From contig URND01000028.1 in assembly GCA_900549105.1 (NCBI GenBank), forward strand, positions 1-27,542: DNA of 27,542 nucleotides, in the 5' to 3' direction. The notes beneath the pieces were generated by a model. The model was not told the DNA's origin. It worked only from the letters and a program-made list of their open reading frames with translations, and did no database searches. The stretch's first letter is position 1. Each line of letters opens with the position of its first letter. Source of the DNA: an uncultured Eubacteriales bacterium (GTDB taxonomy: Bacteria; Bacillota; Clostridia; Lachnospirales; Lachnospiraceae). Positions 15,210 through 21,669 of this stretch are shown piece by piece. The translations under genes and the position numbers were made by a program.

Positions 15210-15889
15210 GCCTCTTTCGCCATCTGATTTTCATATTGAATGTATAATATTTTAAACAAAAGCCACAGCGCTCCAATAATGATGGCCGGAATCCACCACC
15301 GGATATCAAACAGATGAATATCCGATAAGAAGTAGACGCCGCCATAAGCCGCAATCACGATCACCGCGATTAAAACAATCAGTCCCATCATCTGCGGGTT
15401 TGTCATCCGATTAGTTTTCGTCTTTAAAATACCTGATACATAAAGATAAATGAAAACCGTCCCCAAAAGAATGGCCGCTGTTGCCGTCAAATATCCAAGA
15501 TTAATTTCCACAGGGTTTTTAAAAAAGTTTCCGCCGGCAATCAGCGTATCTATCAAACGCACAAGATACATCAGGGCCAGCGCATATATAATCGTCACTC
15601 CCCTCGATAAAACCAGTTCCTTGGCGGAGGCATGACGCATATTTTCACACAGTTTATTACAGTATTCCCGGTAATCGCCACCGGATAAGATTTCAAGATT
15701 CTTTCGTTTTCCATAAGAACGCAGGGTGTTCCGAATAATTGTCTTACGCACCTGCTCAACATCATAGTCGCATATTTTCCGGGTTTTCATATAACCGACC
15801 ATATCCGACAAAAGTTTTCTGTCTCCGACGTTCAAACGTCTCTCTCGTTCTTTATTTTCCCTTTTCAGACTGCTTAAGAGATTTTCCAT
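15206..15889 (-). CDS. Hypothetical protein with cytoplasmic N-domain and four membrane spans
   Basis: Not assigned to a characterised family. Residues 1-92 are charged and helical (KRENKERERRLNVGDRK...), with a layout like the cytoplasmic HAAS/DUF1700-type head found in Firmicute sensor-like membrane proteins. Four hydrophobic spans follow at about 96-118 (VTIIYALALMYLVRLIDTLI), 131-153 (LTATAAILLGTVFIYLYV), 166-188 (MMGLIVLIAVIVIAAYGGVYF) and 196-216 (WWIPAIIIGALWLLFKILY). The protein ends in a short cytoplasmic tail. AAGGAG lies 11 bases before the ATG. It sits between metQ and thrC, with a hairpin separating it from metQ. DUF1129-like proteins are another possible match. Confidence 0.7.
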   Translation of the reverse strand: MENLLSSLKRENKERERRLNVGDRKLLSDMVGYMKTRKICDYDVEQVRKTIIRNTLRSYGKRKNLEILSGGDYREYCNKLCENMRHASAKELVLSRGVTIIYALALMYLVRLIDTLIAGGNFFKNPVEINLGYLTATAAILLGTVFIYLYVSGILKTKTNRMTNPQMMGLIVLIAVIVIAAYGGVYFLSDIHLFDIRWWIPAIIIGALWLLFKILYIQYENQMAKEA

Positions 15890-15949
15890 AGACCTTTTCT
15901 CTCCTTCAGTTTGTATTTCCCTTCAGGCACACCGAAGCGTACAACAAAT

Positions 15950-15975
15950 GGCGGCCGAAAAAACTCCGGCCGCCG
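15950..15975 (-). terminator. Hairpin terminator after metQ
   Basis: GGCGGCCG (15950-15957) pairs perfectly with CGGCCGCC (15968-15975) around a ten-base loop. It lies 18 bases beyond the metQ stop. The T tract after it is weak (ATTTGTTGT), so some read-through into the membrane-protein gene is possible. Confidence 0.6.
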
Positions 15976-15992
15976 TATAATTACTGTATCAA

Positions 15993-16886
15993 TTAATCTA
16001 AAGGCAATACAGCTCCTTCATAAGTTGTTTCAATGTAAGATTTAATTTCATCGCTCTTTAAAACTTCAACTAAAGTTTTAATCTCCGGTCTTTCCTCATC
16101 GCCTTCGCGAACTGCGATAATATTTCCATAAGTCTGAGCTGCTTCAGAGTCTGCTTCTTCTTTAGCCAGAGCATCTGTCTCAACATTGAAGTTTGCCTGG
16201 AGCGCATAGTTTCCGTTTAATACAACAAAATCTGCATCTGCCACTGCTCTTGCAATCTGAGCTGCTTCCATCTCAACAATTTTTACATTGTGAGGATTTT
16301 CATCAATATCATTGGCTGTTGCATTTAAACCGGCGCCTTCTTTTAATGTGATCACGCCGTTTGTTTCAAGCAGAAGTAAAGCTCTTGCTTCATTTGTTGC
16401 ATCGTTTGGAACGATGATTTCTGCGCCGTCTGCAATATTTGCCAGGTCACTGCTCTTTCCAGGATAGATTCCCAGCGGCTCATAATGAATCGAACCGGCG
16501 GAAACAAGCTTTGTTCCCTGTTCTACATTGAAGTTTTCAAGATATGGGAAATGCTGGAAGTAGTTTGCATCCACATCGCCTGCATCCACAACCTTGTTTG
16601 GCTGAACATAATCGGTGAACTCGATAACTTCAAGTTCGATACCTTTTTCAGCCATCATTTCTTTTGCAGCATTTAAAATCTCAGCATGAGGTGTCGGAGA
16701 TGCTGCTACGGTTAATTTTGTTCCGGCTTCGGCAGCGCCGCTTGTTTCTTCTCCTGTCTCGGCTGCTGTTTCTGCTGTTGTTTCAGCCTTTGTCTCTGCC
16801 TTTGTCTCTTTTGCAGAATTTCCGCATCCTGTTATTGCTGCAACGCAAAGTGCTGCAGCCAATACGAAAGACAATCCTTTTTTCAT
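15993..16886 (-). CDS. metQ: Methionine ABC transporter substrate-binding lipoprotein MetQ/NlpA
   Basis: Surface lipoprotein that captures methionine for the MetNI permease. The signal peptide is KGLSFVLAAALCVAAITGC with a lipobox ending at Cys21. A low-complexity linker of Lys/Glu/Thr/Ala repeats covers about residues 25-55. The NlpA domain then starts LTVAASPTPHAEIL and shows the family pattern DYVQPNKVVDAGDVDANYFQHFPYLE and AIIVPNDATNEARALLLLE-like text (here EIIVPNDATNEARALLLLET). Length 297. It has AAAGGAAG before the ATG and lies 25 bases after metI in the operon. Confidence 0.94.
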   Translation of the reverse strand: MKKGLSFVLAAALCVAAITGCGNSAKETKAETKAETTAETAAETGEETSGAAEAGTKLTVAASPTPHAEILNAAKEMMAEKGIELEVIEFTDYVQPNKVVDAGDVDANYFQHFPYLENFNVEQGTKLVSAGSIHYEPLGIYPGKSSDLANIADGAEIIVPNDATNEARALLLLETNGVITLKEGAGLNATANDIDENPHNVKIVEMEAAQIARAVADADFVVLNGNYALQANFNVETDALAKEEADSEAAQTYGNIIAVREGDEERPEIKTLVEVLKSDEIKSYIETTYEGAVLPLD

Positions 16887-16911
16887 TTTTATTCTTCCTT
16901 TCCTTTTTCGT

Positions 16912-17580
16912 CTACTCCCGTATACGTTTATCCGTTTTCTTGGAAATCTTCATACCGATAATCTGGAAAATCTGTACCAGAATTACGAGCAGGATAACCG
17001 TCACGATCAGAATATCGAACTGATAACGGTTATAGCCGTAACGAATGGCAATATCTCCCAGACCGCCGCCGCCAAGAGCTCCCGCCATAGCGGAATATCC
17101 AAGAATTGTTCCGATGACAATGGTACAGCCCACGATTAATGACGTCTTTGCTTCCGGAATTAAAACCTTGAGAATAATTGTTTTCGTGGAAGCTCCCATA
17201 CTCAGAGCCGCCTCAATCACTCCCGGGTCTACCTCCAGCAGCGAAGACTCGATCATTCGAGCCACGTAAGGCGCCGCCGCAATGACCAAAGCTACGATAG
17301 TAGCCGTGGGGCCATAGCTTTTTCCGGCAATCAGCCGCATCAGCGGAGTAACCAGAATCATCAGAATCAAAAACGGTACGGAACGTAATATATTTACAAC
17401 CACGTCAGCAATCATATTGACCGCCGGCATCGGGTGCAAACCATTTTTTCGGGTGACAACCAACAGAATAGCCAGAGGCAGCCCCAGAATATAAGAGAAA
17501 ATTGTAGATACCAAAACCATGTACAAAGTTCCCTGGACACCTTCTGCGATCATCATCCAAATATCTGAACTAAATAACAT
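16912..17580 (-). CDS. metI: Methionine ABC transporter permease MetI
   Basis: Integral membrane subunit of the methionine importer, 222 residues with five to six spans. It has the short N-terminal helix GVQGTLYMVLVSTIFSYILG, the segment LRSVPFLILMILVTPL and the EAA loop EAALSMGASTKTIILKVLIPEA that docks on MetN. The family sequence AMAGALGGGGLGDIAIRYGY near the C-terminus is diagnostic. The ATG lies inside the end of metN (11-base overlap), so translation is coupled. Confidence 0.95.
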   Translation of the reverse strand: MLFSSDIWMMIAEGVQGTLYMVLVSTIFSYILGLPLAILLVVTRKNGLHPMPAVNMIADVVVNILRSVPFLILMILVTPLMRLIAGKSYGPTATIVALVIAAAPYVARMIESSLLEVDPGVIEAALSMGASTKTIILKVLIPEAKTSLIVGCTIVIGTILGYSAMAGALGGGGLGDIAIRYGYNRYQFDILIVTVILLVILVQIFQIIGMKISKKTDKRIRE

Positions 17581-18589
17581 AATCTTCCAACTCCTCTACC
17601 ACAAGATTTTTTGAACGGAGATAGTAGATCGCCCTGTCCCCCTGAAGCCCGTCCTCAGGAAGCTGGAGAATCATATGGCCGTAGGCCTTGCCATCGATAT
17701 CCTTTGTATCTGCAAACATGATATTTACCGCAATCTTGCACTCCATAATGAGATTGGAAATCACCGGCTCATAGGATGATTTACCGTCAAATACAACACG
17801 GATACAACGCTTTCCGAGGGCTGCCTGATTTCCTCCGGATTTCTGATAAATAATCCGTTTTGCTGTTCTGGATTCAGGCTGTGTAAATACCTTCTCCACC
17901 GTGCCCACCTCCGCCAACTGGCCGTCATCGATAATAGCCACATGGCTGCATATGCTCTCCACAACGGACATCTCATGGGTGATGATTACAATCGTAATAC
18001 CGTATTTTTGGTTAATATCCTTCAGCAGTTTCAAAATCGACTGGGTTGTCGCCGGGTCCAAAGCACTGGTCGCCTCATCGCAGAGAATAATCTTCGGATT
18101 CGTCGCCAAAGCCCTCGCAATAGCTACTCTCTGTTTTTGCCCGCCGGACAACTGGGCCGGATACATCAGCGCCCTGTCCTTTAAATCAACAATCTCTAAA
18201 AGCTCGTCAATCCGCTTATCGATATCTTCTTTTTTCATTCCGGCAATTTCCATGGAAAATGCAATATTTCTCCGGACATTCCGCTGCTGGAGCAAATTAA
18301 AATGCTGGAAAATCATCGCGACTTCCTGGCGGGTCTTCCGAAGCTCCTTATCGGACAAAGCTGCCAAATCCTTACCGTCAATCTTCACTGTCCCGGAAGT
18401 TGGCCGTTCCAAAAAGTTCATACACCGAATCAATGTACTCTTTCCGGCCCCGCTCATGCCGATGATTCCAAATATGTCCCCTTTTTGAATATCCAGATTG
18501 ATATCTTTCAGCGCATAAACGGTTTGCGTCTTGCCTCTGAACGTCTTATCCAGATGTTCAATCTTAATCATTGGTTCCAATTTTATCAT
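17570..18589 (-). CDS. metN: Methionine ABC transporter ATP-binding protein MetN
   Basis: ATPase of the methionine importer. Walker A is GMSGAGKSTLIRC, the Q-loop region MIFQHFNLL, the ABC signature LSGGQKQRVAIARAL, Walker B KIILCDEATSALD and the switch His IVIITHEMSVV. The last 80 residues form the regulatory NIL (ACT-like) domain (YEPVISNLIMECKIAVNIMFAD ... GDRAIYYLRSKNLVVEELE), which binds methionine to inhibit transport when the cell is replete. The start is ambiguous: ATG at 18589, TTG at 18580 or ATG at 18571. AGAGG is 9 bases before the TTG and only directly adjacent to the first ATG, so the TTG may be the real start. Confidence 0.95.
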   Translation of the reverse strand: MIKLEPMIKIEHLDKTFRGKTQTVYALKDINLDIQKGDIFGIIGMSGAGKSTLIRCMNFLERPTSGTVKIDGKDLAALSDKELRKTRQEVAMIFQHFNLLQQRNVRRNIAFSMEIAGMKKEDIDKRIDELLEIVDLKDRALMYPAQLSGGQKQRVAIARALATNPKIILCDEATSALDPATTQSILKLLKDINQKYGITIVIITHEMSVVESICSHVAIIDDGQLAEVGTVEKVFTQPESRTAKRIIYQKSGGNQAALGKRCIRVVFDGKSSYEPVISNLIMECKIAVNIMFADTKDIDGKAYGHMILQLPEDGLQGDRAIYYLRSKNLVVEELEDYVI

Positions 18590-18602
18590 CCTCTACTTTT
18601 AT

Positions 18603-18632
18603 TTTATATAAATTGTAAAAAAAGTACTTCAA
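18603..18632 (-). promoter_or_regulatory. Possible promoter of metNIQ inside the preceding terminator
   Basis: TTGAAG (18627-18632) and TATAAA (18603-18608) on the minus strand with an 18-base spacer. The -35 is part of the 3' arm of the terminator stem at 18622-18652. The leader would be very short, which fits the absence of any S-box or T-box. Confidence 0.4.
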
Positions 18633-18652
18633 CCAGGATTGTTAAAGTACTT
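18622..18652 (-). terminator. Intrinsic terminator of the phospholipase C-like gene
   Basis: A 12-base stem (18641-18652 with 18622-18633, one G-U pair) with a seven-base loop is followed on the minus strand by seven T. It lies 25 bases after the stop of the gene ending at 18678. Confidence 0.8.
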
Positions 18653-18677
18653 CTTATAAGTCCTTATGATTCTTCCT

Positions 18678-19265
18678 TCAGGCCACCCGTATATAGTGAT
18701 GATGCTGCTGGTGAAGCAGTAACATCACAGCCTCAAGCACCTGACGGCATACTTCAACACTGTGTCTGCAGTCAATATCCTGTCCGTCGACTGCCATTTT
18801 AATATATTCCATATGGCAGTTTTTAATAAAATTGCAAATATCATCTACGGAAGACATGGACATTCGAATCAACGGCTGATTCTCAATATTCTTCTGGCTG
18901 ACATAATGACGCATGGCATGCTTGAGAACTTCTTCATAACTCACATGGTCCTTCAGATTCCCCTTGAATTTCTTATTATGAGGCAATGTAAAATAATCTG
19001 CAATATAATGGGTGATTACGCCCAAATCCTTACATCTGGACATGGAAAGGCCTTCCCCGCCACTATACTCTTCAATCACCTTACGCAATTTTCTTTCTAA
19101 AATGTCAAAAGTCGTATCCATCTGATGCTTTTTTGTAATAAATGACGGCACCAAATCCGGCAAAAGGCTTCCAAACTGAAACATATAGGTATGAGCTATA
19201 AACGCATCATCTCTAAATTCATTCAACATATGATTTGCAAGTGAAATATGTGATTTCTTACGCAT
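18678..19265 (-). CDS. Zinc-dependent phospholipase C family protein
   Basis: A 195-residue protein like the small zinc-dependent phospholipase C / S1-P1-like proteins of Clostridia. Histidine-rich motifs suit a zinc centre: HISLANHMLNEF at the N-terminus, AHTYMFQFGSLLPD, and GVITHYIADYFTLPHNKKF in the middle, the last being the family hallmark. The frame extends 45 codons upstream to 19400, but AAAGGAGG at 19270-19277 lies five bases ahead of the ATG at 19263-19265, so I use that start. No signal peptide is visible, so it may act in the cytoplasm, and activity on lipids is not assured. It has its own promoter and a terminator. Confidence 0.8.
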   Translation of the reverse strand: MRKKSHISLANHMLNEFRDDAFIAHTYMFQFGSLLPDLVPSFITKKHQMDTTFDILERKLRKVIEEYSGGEGLSMSRCKDLGVITHYIADYFTLPHNKKFKGNLKDHVSYEEVLKHAMRHYVSQKNIENQPLIRMSMSSVDDICNFIKNCHMEYIKMAVDGQDIDCRHSVEVCRQVLEAVMLLLHQQHHHYIRVA

Positions 19266-19307
19266 AATGCCTCCTTTTGACAATAGCATAACTATTAGAC
19301 CCTTCCT

Positions 19308-19336
19308 ATTGTACAATGATTTTCCATGAATGACAA
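19308..19336 (-). promoter_or_regulatory. Promoter of the phospholipase C-like gene
   Basis: TTGTCA (19331-19336), a 17-base spacer and TACAAT (19308-19313) on the minus strand, about 40 bases ahead of the chosen ATG. This also supports the shorter start, because the longer ORF would begin upstream of the promoter. Confidence 0.65.
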
Positions 19337-19364
19337 GTGGAAATCTCTGATTTCCTGTTATTTC

Positions 19365-19393
19365 TTGACAATCATCTCTATATAAGATAGAAT
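19365..19393 (+). promoter_or_regulatory. Promoter of the CNNM-type transporter gene
   Basis: Perfect TTGACA (19365-19370), a 17-base spacer and TAGAAT (19388-19393) on the plus strand, 38 bases ahead of the TTG start. Confidence 0.75.
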
Positions 19394-19431
19394 CTTTCAT
19401 TATAATATTAAAATACAGGAGATGATTTTAT

Positions 19432-20739
19432 TTGGATCCCACGAGTGTGGCGCAACTAATCACGCTGATTATTCTCGTACTTTTATCAGCATTTTTCTCT
19501 TCGGCGGAAACCGCATTTACAACAGTAAACAAAATCCGTATCCGAACCTTTGAGGAGGAGGGCCGTCCAAAGGCCGCTTTAATCCGTAAGATTATTGAAG
19601 AGCCTCAGAAAATGCTCAGTGCTATTTTGATTGGCAATAATATTGTCAATCTGTCCGCGTCTTCGCTGACAACCACTATGGTCACCCGGATTATGATGAA
19701 TCTGGGACTGGCTTCAAAAACAGCTACTGCCATCGGTGTATCAACCGGTGTATTAACCCTTGTCATTTTGGTATTTGGCGAGATTACGCCAAAGTCCATT
19801 GCCACCCATTCGGCTGAGCGGATTTGCTTTATTTATGTCAAGCCAATCTACTGGCTCACCGTTATTTTCACGCCATTGATTTTTATTGTCAACAAAATTT
19901 CCTTTGGCCTTATGAAGCTTCTCGGTATGCGTTATACGGGCAAAGAACGGGTGATGACCGAAAATGAACTTTTAACGATTATTGACGTCAGCCATGAGGA
20001 AGGTGTTCTTGAAAGCGAAGAAAAAGAAATGATTAATAACGTGGTTGATTTTGGCGACTCCCTTGCGAAGGATGTCATGGTTCCCCGAATCGACATGGTT
20101 TCTGTCCCGATTGGCGCATCCTATGATGAACTGCGCGCCGTCTTTAAAGAGGACATGTACAGCCGTCTCCCGGTATATGAAGAAACCAAGGATAATGTTA
20201 TCGGCATTGTCACATTAAAAGACTTTTTCAACTATGAAGGCCGAAAAGAAGATTTCAGACTTTCCGAATTGCTTCGCGAACCTTACTTTACCTATGAATA
20301 TCAAAAGACTTCGGATTTACTTATTCAGATGCGTGAAAACTCCATCAATATCACCATTGTGCTGGATGAATACGGCGCTACCGCCGGTATCATTACTCTC
20401 GAGGACCTTCTTGAAGAAATCGTCGGCGAGATTCGCGATGAATATGATGATGATGAAGTAGATGCGATTCAGAAACTGAGCACCAGCGAATATCTGGTGG
20501 ATGGCTCTACCCGCCTGGATGACATTAATGAAACCTTCGGCTGCCATATCGAATCCGATGACTACGATTCCATCGCCGGCCATATGATTAATGTGCTGGA
20601 ACATATTCCAACCGAGGGCGAAGAAATTACCGAAGATTACATCCGTTTTGTGATTGAGAAAATGGATAAAAACCGAATAGATACTATCCATGTTTATCTG
20701 ACGGAACCGGAAGAAAACATGGCGCCGGAACATAAGTAA
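19432..20739 (+). CDS. CNNM/CorC-family (hemolysin-like) transporter with CBS domains
   Basis: Membrane protein of the CNNM/CorB family, linked to Mg2+ or other divalent cation export. The DUF21 membrane domain covers about residues 1-190 (LITLIILVLLSAFFSSAETAFTTVNKIR, VLTLVILVFGEITPKS). A CBS pair follows (VMVPRIDMVSVPI ... SRLPVYEETKDNVIGIV, then NINITIVLDEYGATAGIITLEDLLEEIVGEI), and a C-terminal CorC_HlyC domain (TSEYLVDGSTRLDDINETFG) ends it. 435 residues, full length. The start is a TTG with AGGAG 9 bases before it. An older family name, hemolysin, does not imply toxicity. Confidence 0.93.
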   Translation: MDPTSVAQLITLIILVLLSAFFSSAETAFTTVNKIRIRTFEEEGRPKAALIRKIIEEPQKMLSAILIGNNIVNLSASSLTTTMVTRIMMNLGLASKTATAIGVSTGVLTLVILVFGEITPKSIATHSAERICFIYVKPIYWLTVIFTPLIFIVNKISFGLMKLLGMRYTGKERVMTENELLTIIDVSHEEGVLESEEKEMINNVVDFGDSLAKDVMVPRIDMVSVPIGASYDELRAVFKEDMYSRLPVYEETKDNVIGIVTLKDFFNYEGRKEDFRLSELLREPYFTYEYQKTSDLLIQMRENSINITIVLDEYGATAGIITLEDLLEEIVGEIRDEYDDDEVDAIQKLSTSEYLVDGSTRLDDINETFGCHIESDDYDSIAGHMINVLEHIPTEGEEITEDYIRFVIEKMDKNRIDTIHVYLTEPEENMAPEHK

Positions 20740-20761
20740 GAGTTAAAAACGTTATCTGGCA

Positions 20762-20822
20762 AAAAAACGTTATCTCCCGAAACCTTGAAACGGTTTCTTG
20801 GAGATAACGTTTTTTATTTTTT
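20762..20822. terminator. Bidirectional terminator hairpin, copy 1 (CNNM gene / toxN)
   Basis: A long stem, AAAAAACGTTATCTCC with GGAGATAACGTTTTTT, continues through GAAACC/GGTTTC around a TTGAAAC loop, with T runs on both strands. It lies just after the CNNM gene and overlaps the toxN stop codon (20814-20816). It is 59/61 identical to the hairpin at 21586-21646. An extra copy of the arm AAAAACGTTATCT lies at 20745-20757. Confidence 0.88.
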
Positions 20823-21362
20823 AGACATATATTCCAAGCAATACTTTTCCAATAATTTATAATCCAATGCTGATTTCACATATCCCGCTGAAGTATCTCC
20901 TTCTTTTTTCTGTTTATAAATCAACTTTGCATTATTTTCAATTTTTGTTTTATTTCTCCGGATAAAAATAATCTCATTTTGAACTAAATCCTTATATGCC
21001 AAATCTGTTTCATGCTCTATATCATATAATTCTAACTCCGTTTCCGGCACAGGTATCATATGGCTGATTCGCAAAGTTCCTTTTAACTCTTTAATTCCAC
21101 GGCTATTCTTCACAACAATTCTAATAATAGGTACAATACTTTTTTTAATCACTTTATCCTTACCTGCTACCTGATAATCAGACTCCTTTGGCGATGACAT
21201 TGGGATATAATAACAAAAATCTTCTATCTTTAATACTATCCCTATATATTTTCTTGTATGTACTCGTTGTAATTCCTTATTGGAATATACGTTTGGGCAA
21301 TGCGCCTTCAAAAAGTTAATGTACCTGTCTGATACACTGTAAATCTTAAATCCATTTATCAC
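20814..21362 (-). CDS. toxN: Type III toxin-antitoxin toxin, ToxN/AbiQ family endoribonuclease
   Basis: RNA-cutting toxin of a type III module, held inactive by binding repeats of its own RNA antitoxin; homologues abort phage infection. The 182-residue length fits the family. Diagnostic stretches are IYSVSDRYINFLKAHCPNV at the N-terminus, KYIGIVLKIEDFCYYIPMSSPK with the Ser-Ser-Pro-Lys motif (56-59, matching the catalytic Thr/Ser-Ser-x-Lys of ToxN), MIPVPETELELYDIEHETD, YKDLVQNEIIFIRRNK, and the C-terminal LDYKLLEKYCLEYM. The start is GTG at 21360-21362 with AAGGAG eight bases before it. Base composition is strongly AT-rich compared with neighbours. Directly upstream is a repeat RNA with terminator. 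I am confident in family and system type. Confidence 0.9.
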   Translation of the reverse strand: MINGFKIYSVSDRYINFLKAHCPNVYSNKELQRVHTRKYIGIVLKIEDFCYYIPMSSPKESDYQVAGKDKVIKKSIVPIIRIVVKNSRGIKELKGTLRISHMIPVPETELELYDIEHETDLAYKDLVQNEIIFIRRNKTKIENNAKLIYKQKKEGDTSAGYVKSALDYKLLEKYCLEYMSKK

Positions 21363-21376
21363 CCAATATTCTCCTT

Positions 21377-21404
21377 AAAAAAGGAAGTGGACTCTCCCAC
21401 TTCC
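21377..21404 (-). terminator. Terminator between antitoxin RNA and toxN
   Basis: GGAAGTGG (21383-21390) pairs perfectly with CCACTTCC (21397-21404), with six T after it on the minus strand. Type III modules use such a leaky terminator to keep antitoxin RNA in excess of toxin mRNA. The minus-strand loop plus its flank reads GGGAGAGTCC, the same ten bases that open each antitoxin repeat. Confidence 0.85.
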
Positions 21405-21410
21405 TTTAAA

Positions 21411-21500
21411 TTAAAATTTCCCACTATATGGCAGGGACTCTCCCGAGTTTAAAATCTCCCACTATACGGCAGGGACTCTCCCAAAGATAGTTTCCTATCT
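21411..21500 (-). ncRNA. toxI: Type III antitoxin RNA (ToxI-like), two repeats
   Basis: The antitoxin is an RNA made on the minus strand. Two repeat units, 21449-21482 and 21411-21444, match at 32 of 34 bases with a 38-base period. Each begins GGGAGAGTCCCTGCC on the transcript and ends GGGARATTTTAA. A third, partial unit (GGGAGAGTCC) is built into the terminator hairpin. The predicted 5' end carries a GATAG-GAAA-CTATC tetraloop hairpin (21486-21499). Toxin would cut the precursor into repeat-length units that bind it. Known families have about two to six repeats, so this is near the low end. The repeat sequence itself was not matched to a named family. Confidence 0.85.
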
Positions 21501-21508
21501 CTATTTTT

Positions 21509-21536
21509 ATTATATGCTATTTTTCAAAAAATGCAA
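21509..21536 (-). promoter_or_regulatory. Promoter of the type III toxin-antitoxin module
   Basis: TTGCAT (21531-21536), a 16-base spacer and a perfect TATAAT (21509-21514) on the minus strand. The start would be near 21502, just before the 5' hairpin of the antitoxin RNA. Confidence 0.72.
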
Positions 21537-21585
21537 TCATCATTCATCTACCAAATACACGAATATGCGACATAAATTACCAACC

Positions 21586-21646
21586 AAAAAACGTTATCTC
21601 CCGAAACCTTGAAACGGTTTCCCGGAGATAACGTTTTTTATTTTTT
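21586..21646. terminator. Bidirectional terminator hairpin, copy 2 (pnp)
   Basis: Same 61-bp hairpin as at 20762-20822 with only two differences (CC at 21622-21623 against TT). It lies 24 bases past the pnp stop, with a T run on each strand. It is the natural terminator for pnp and, before the toxin-antitoxin module was present, probably for the converging CNNM gene as well. Confidence 0.88.
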
Positions 21647-21669
21647 TATACAATTACAAAATGGATTCT

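Noticed and set aside
19266..19400. 45-residue N-terminal extension of the phospholipase C-like protein
   Set aside because: The extension would begin upstream of the gene's own promoter, and AAAGGAGG marks the internal ATG.
21383..21482. Spaced repeats resembling a small CRISPR array
   Set aside because: The units are nearly contiguous with spacers of only four bases, lie between a promoter and terminator directly before a ToxN-family gene, and no cas genes are present; a type III antitoxin explains them.
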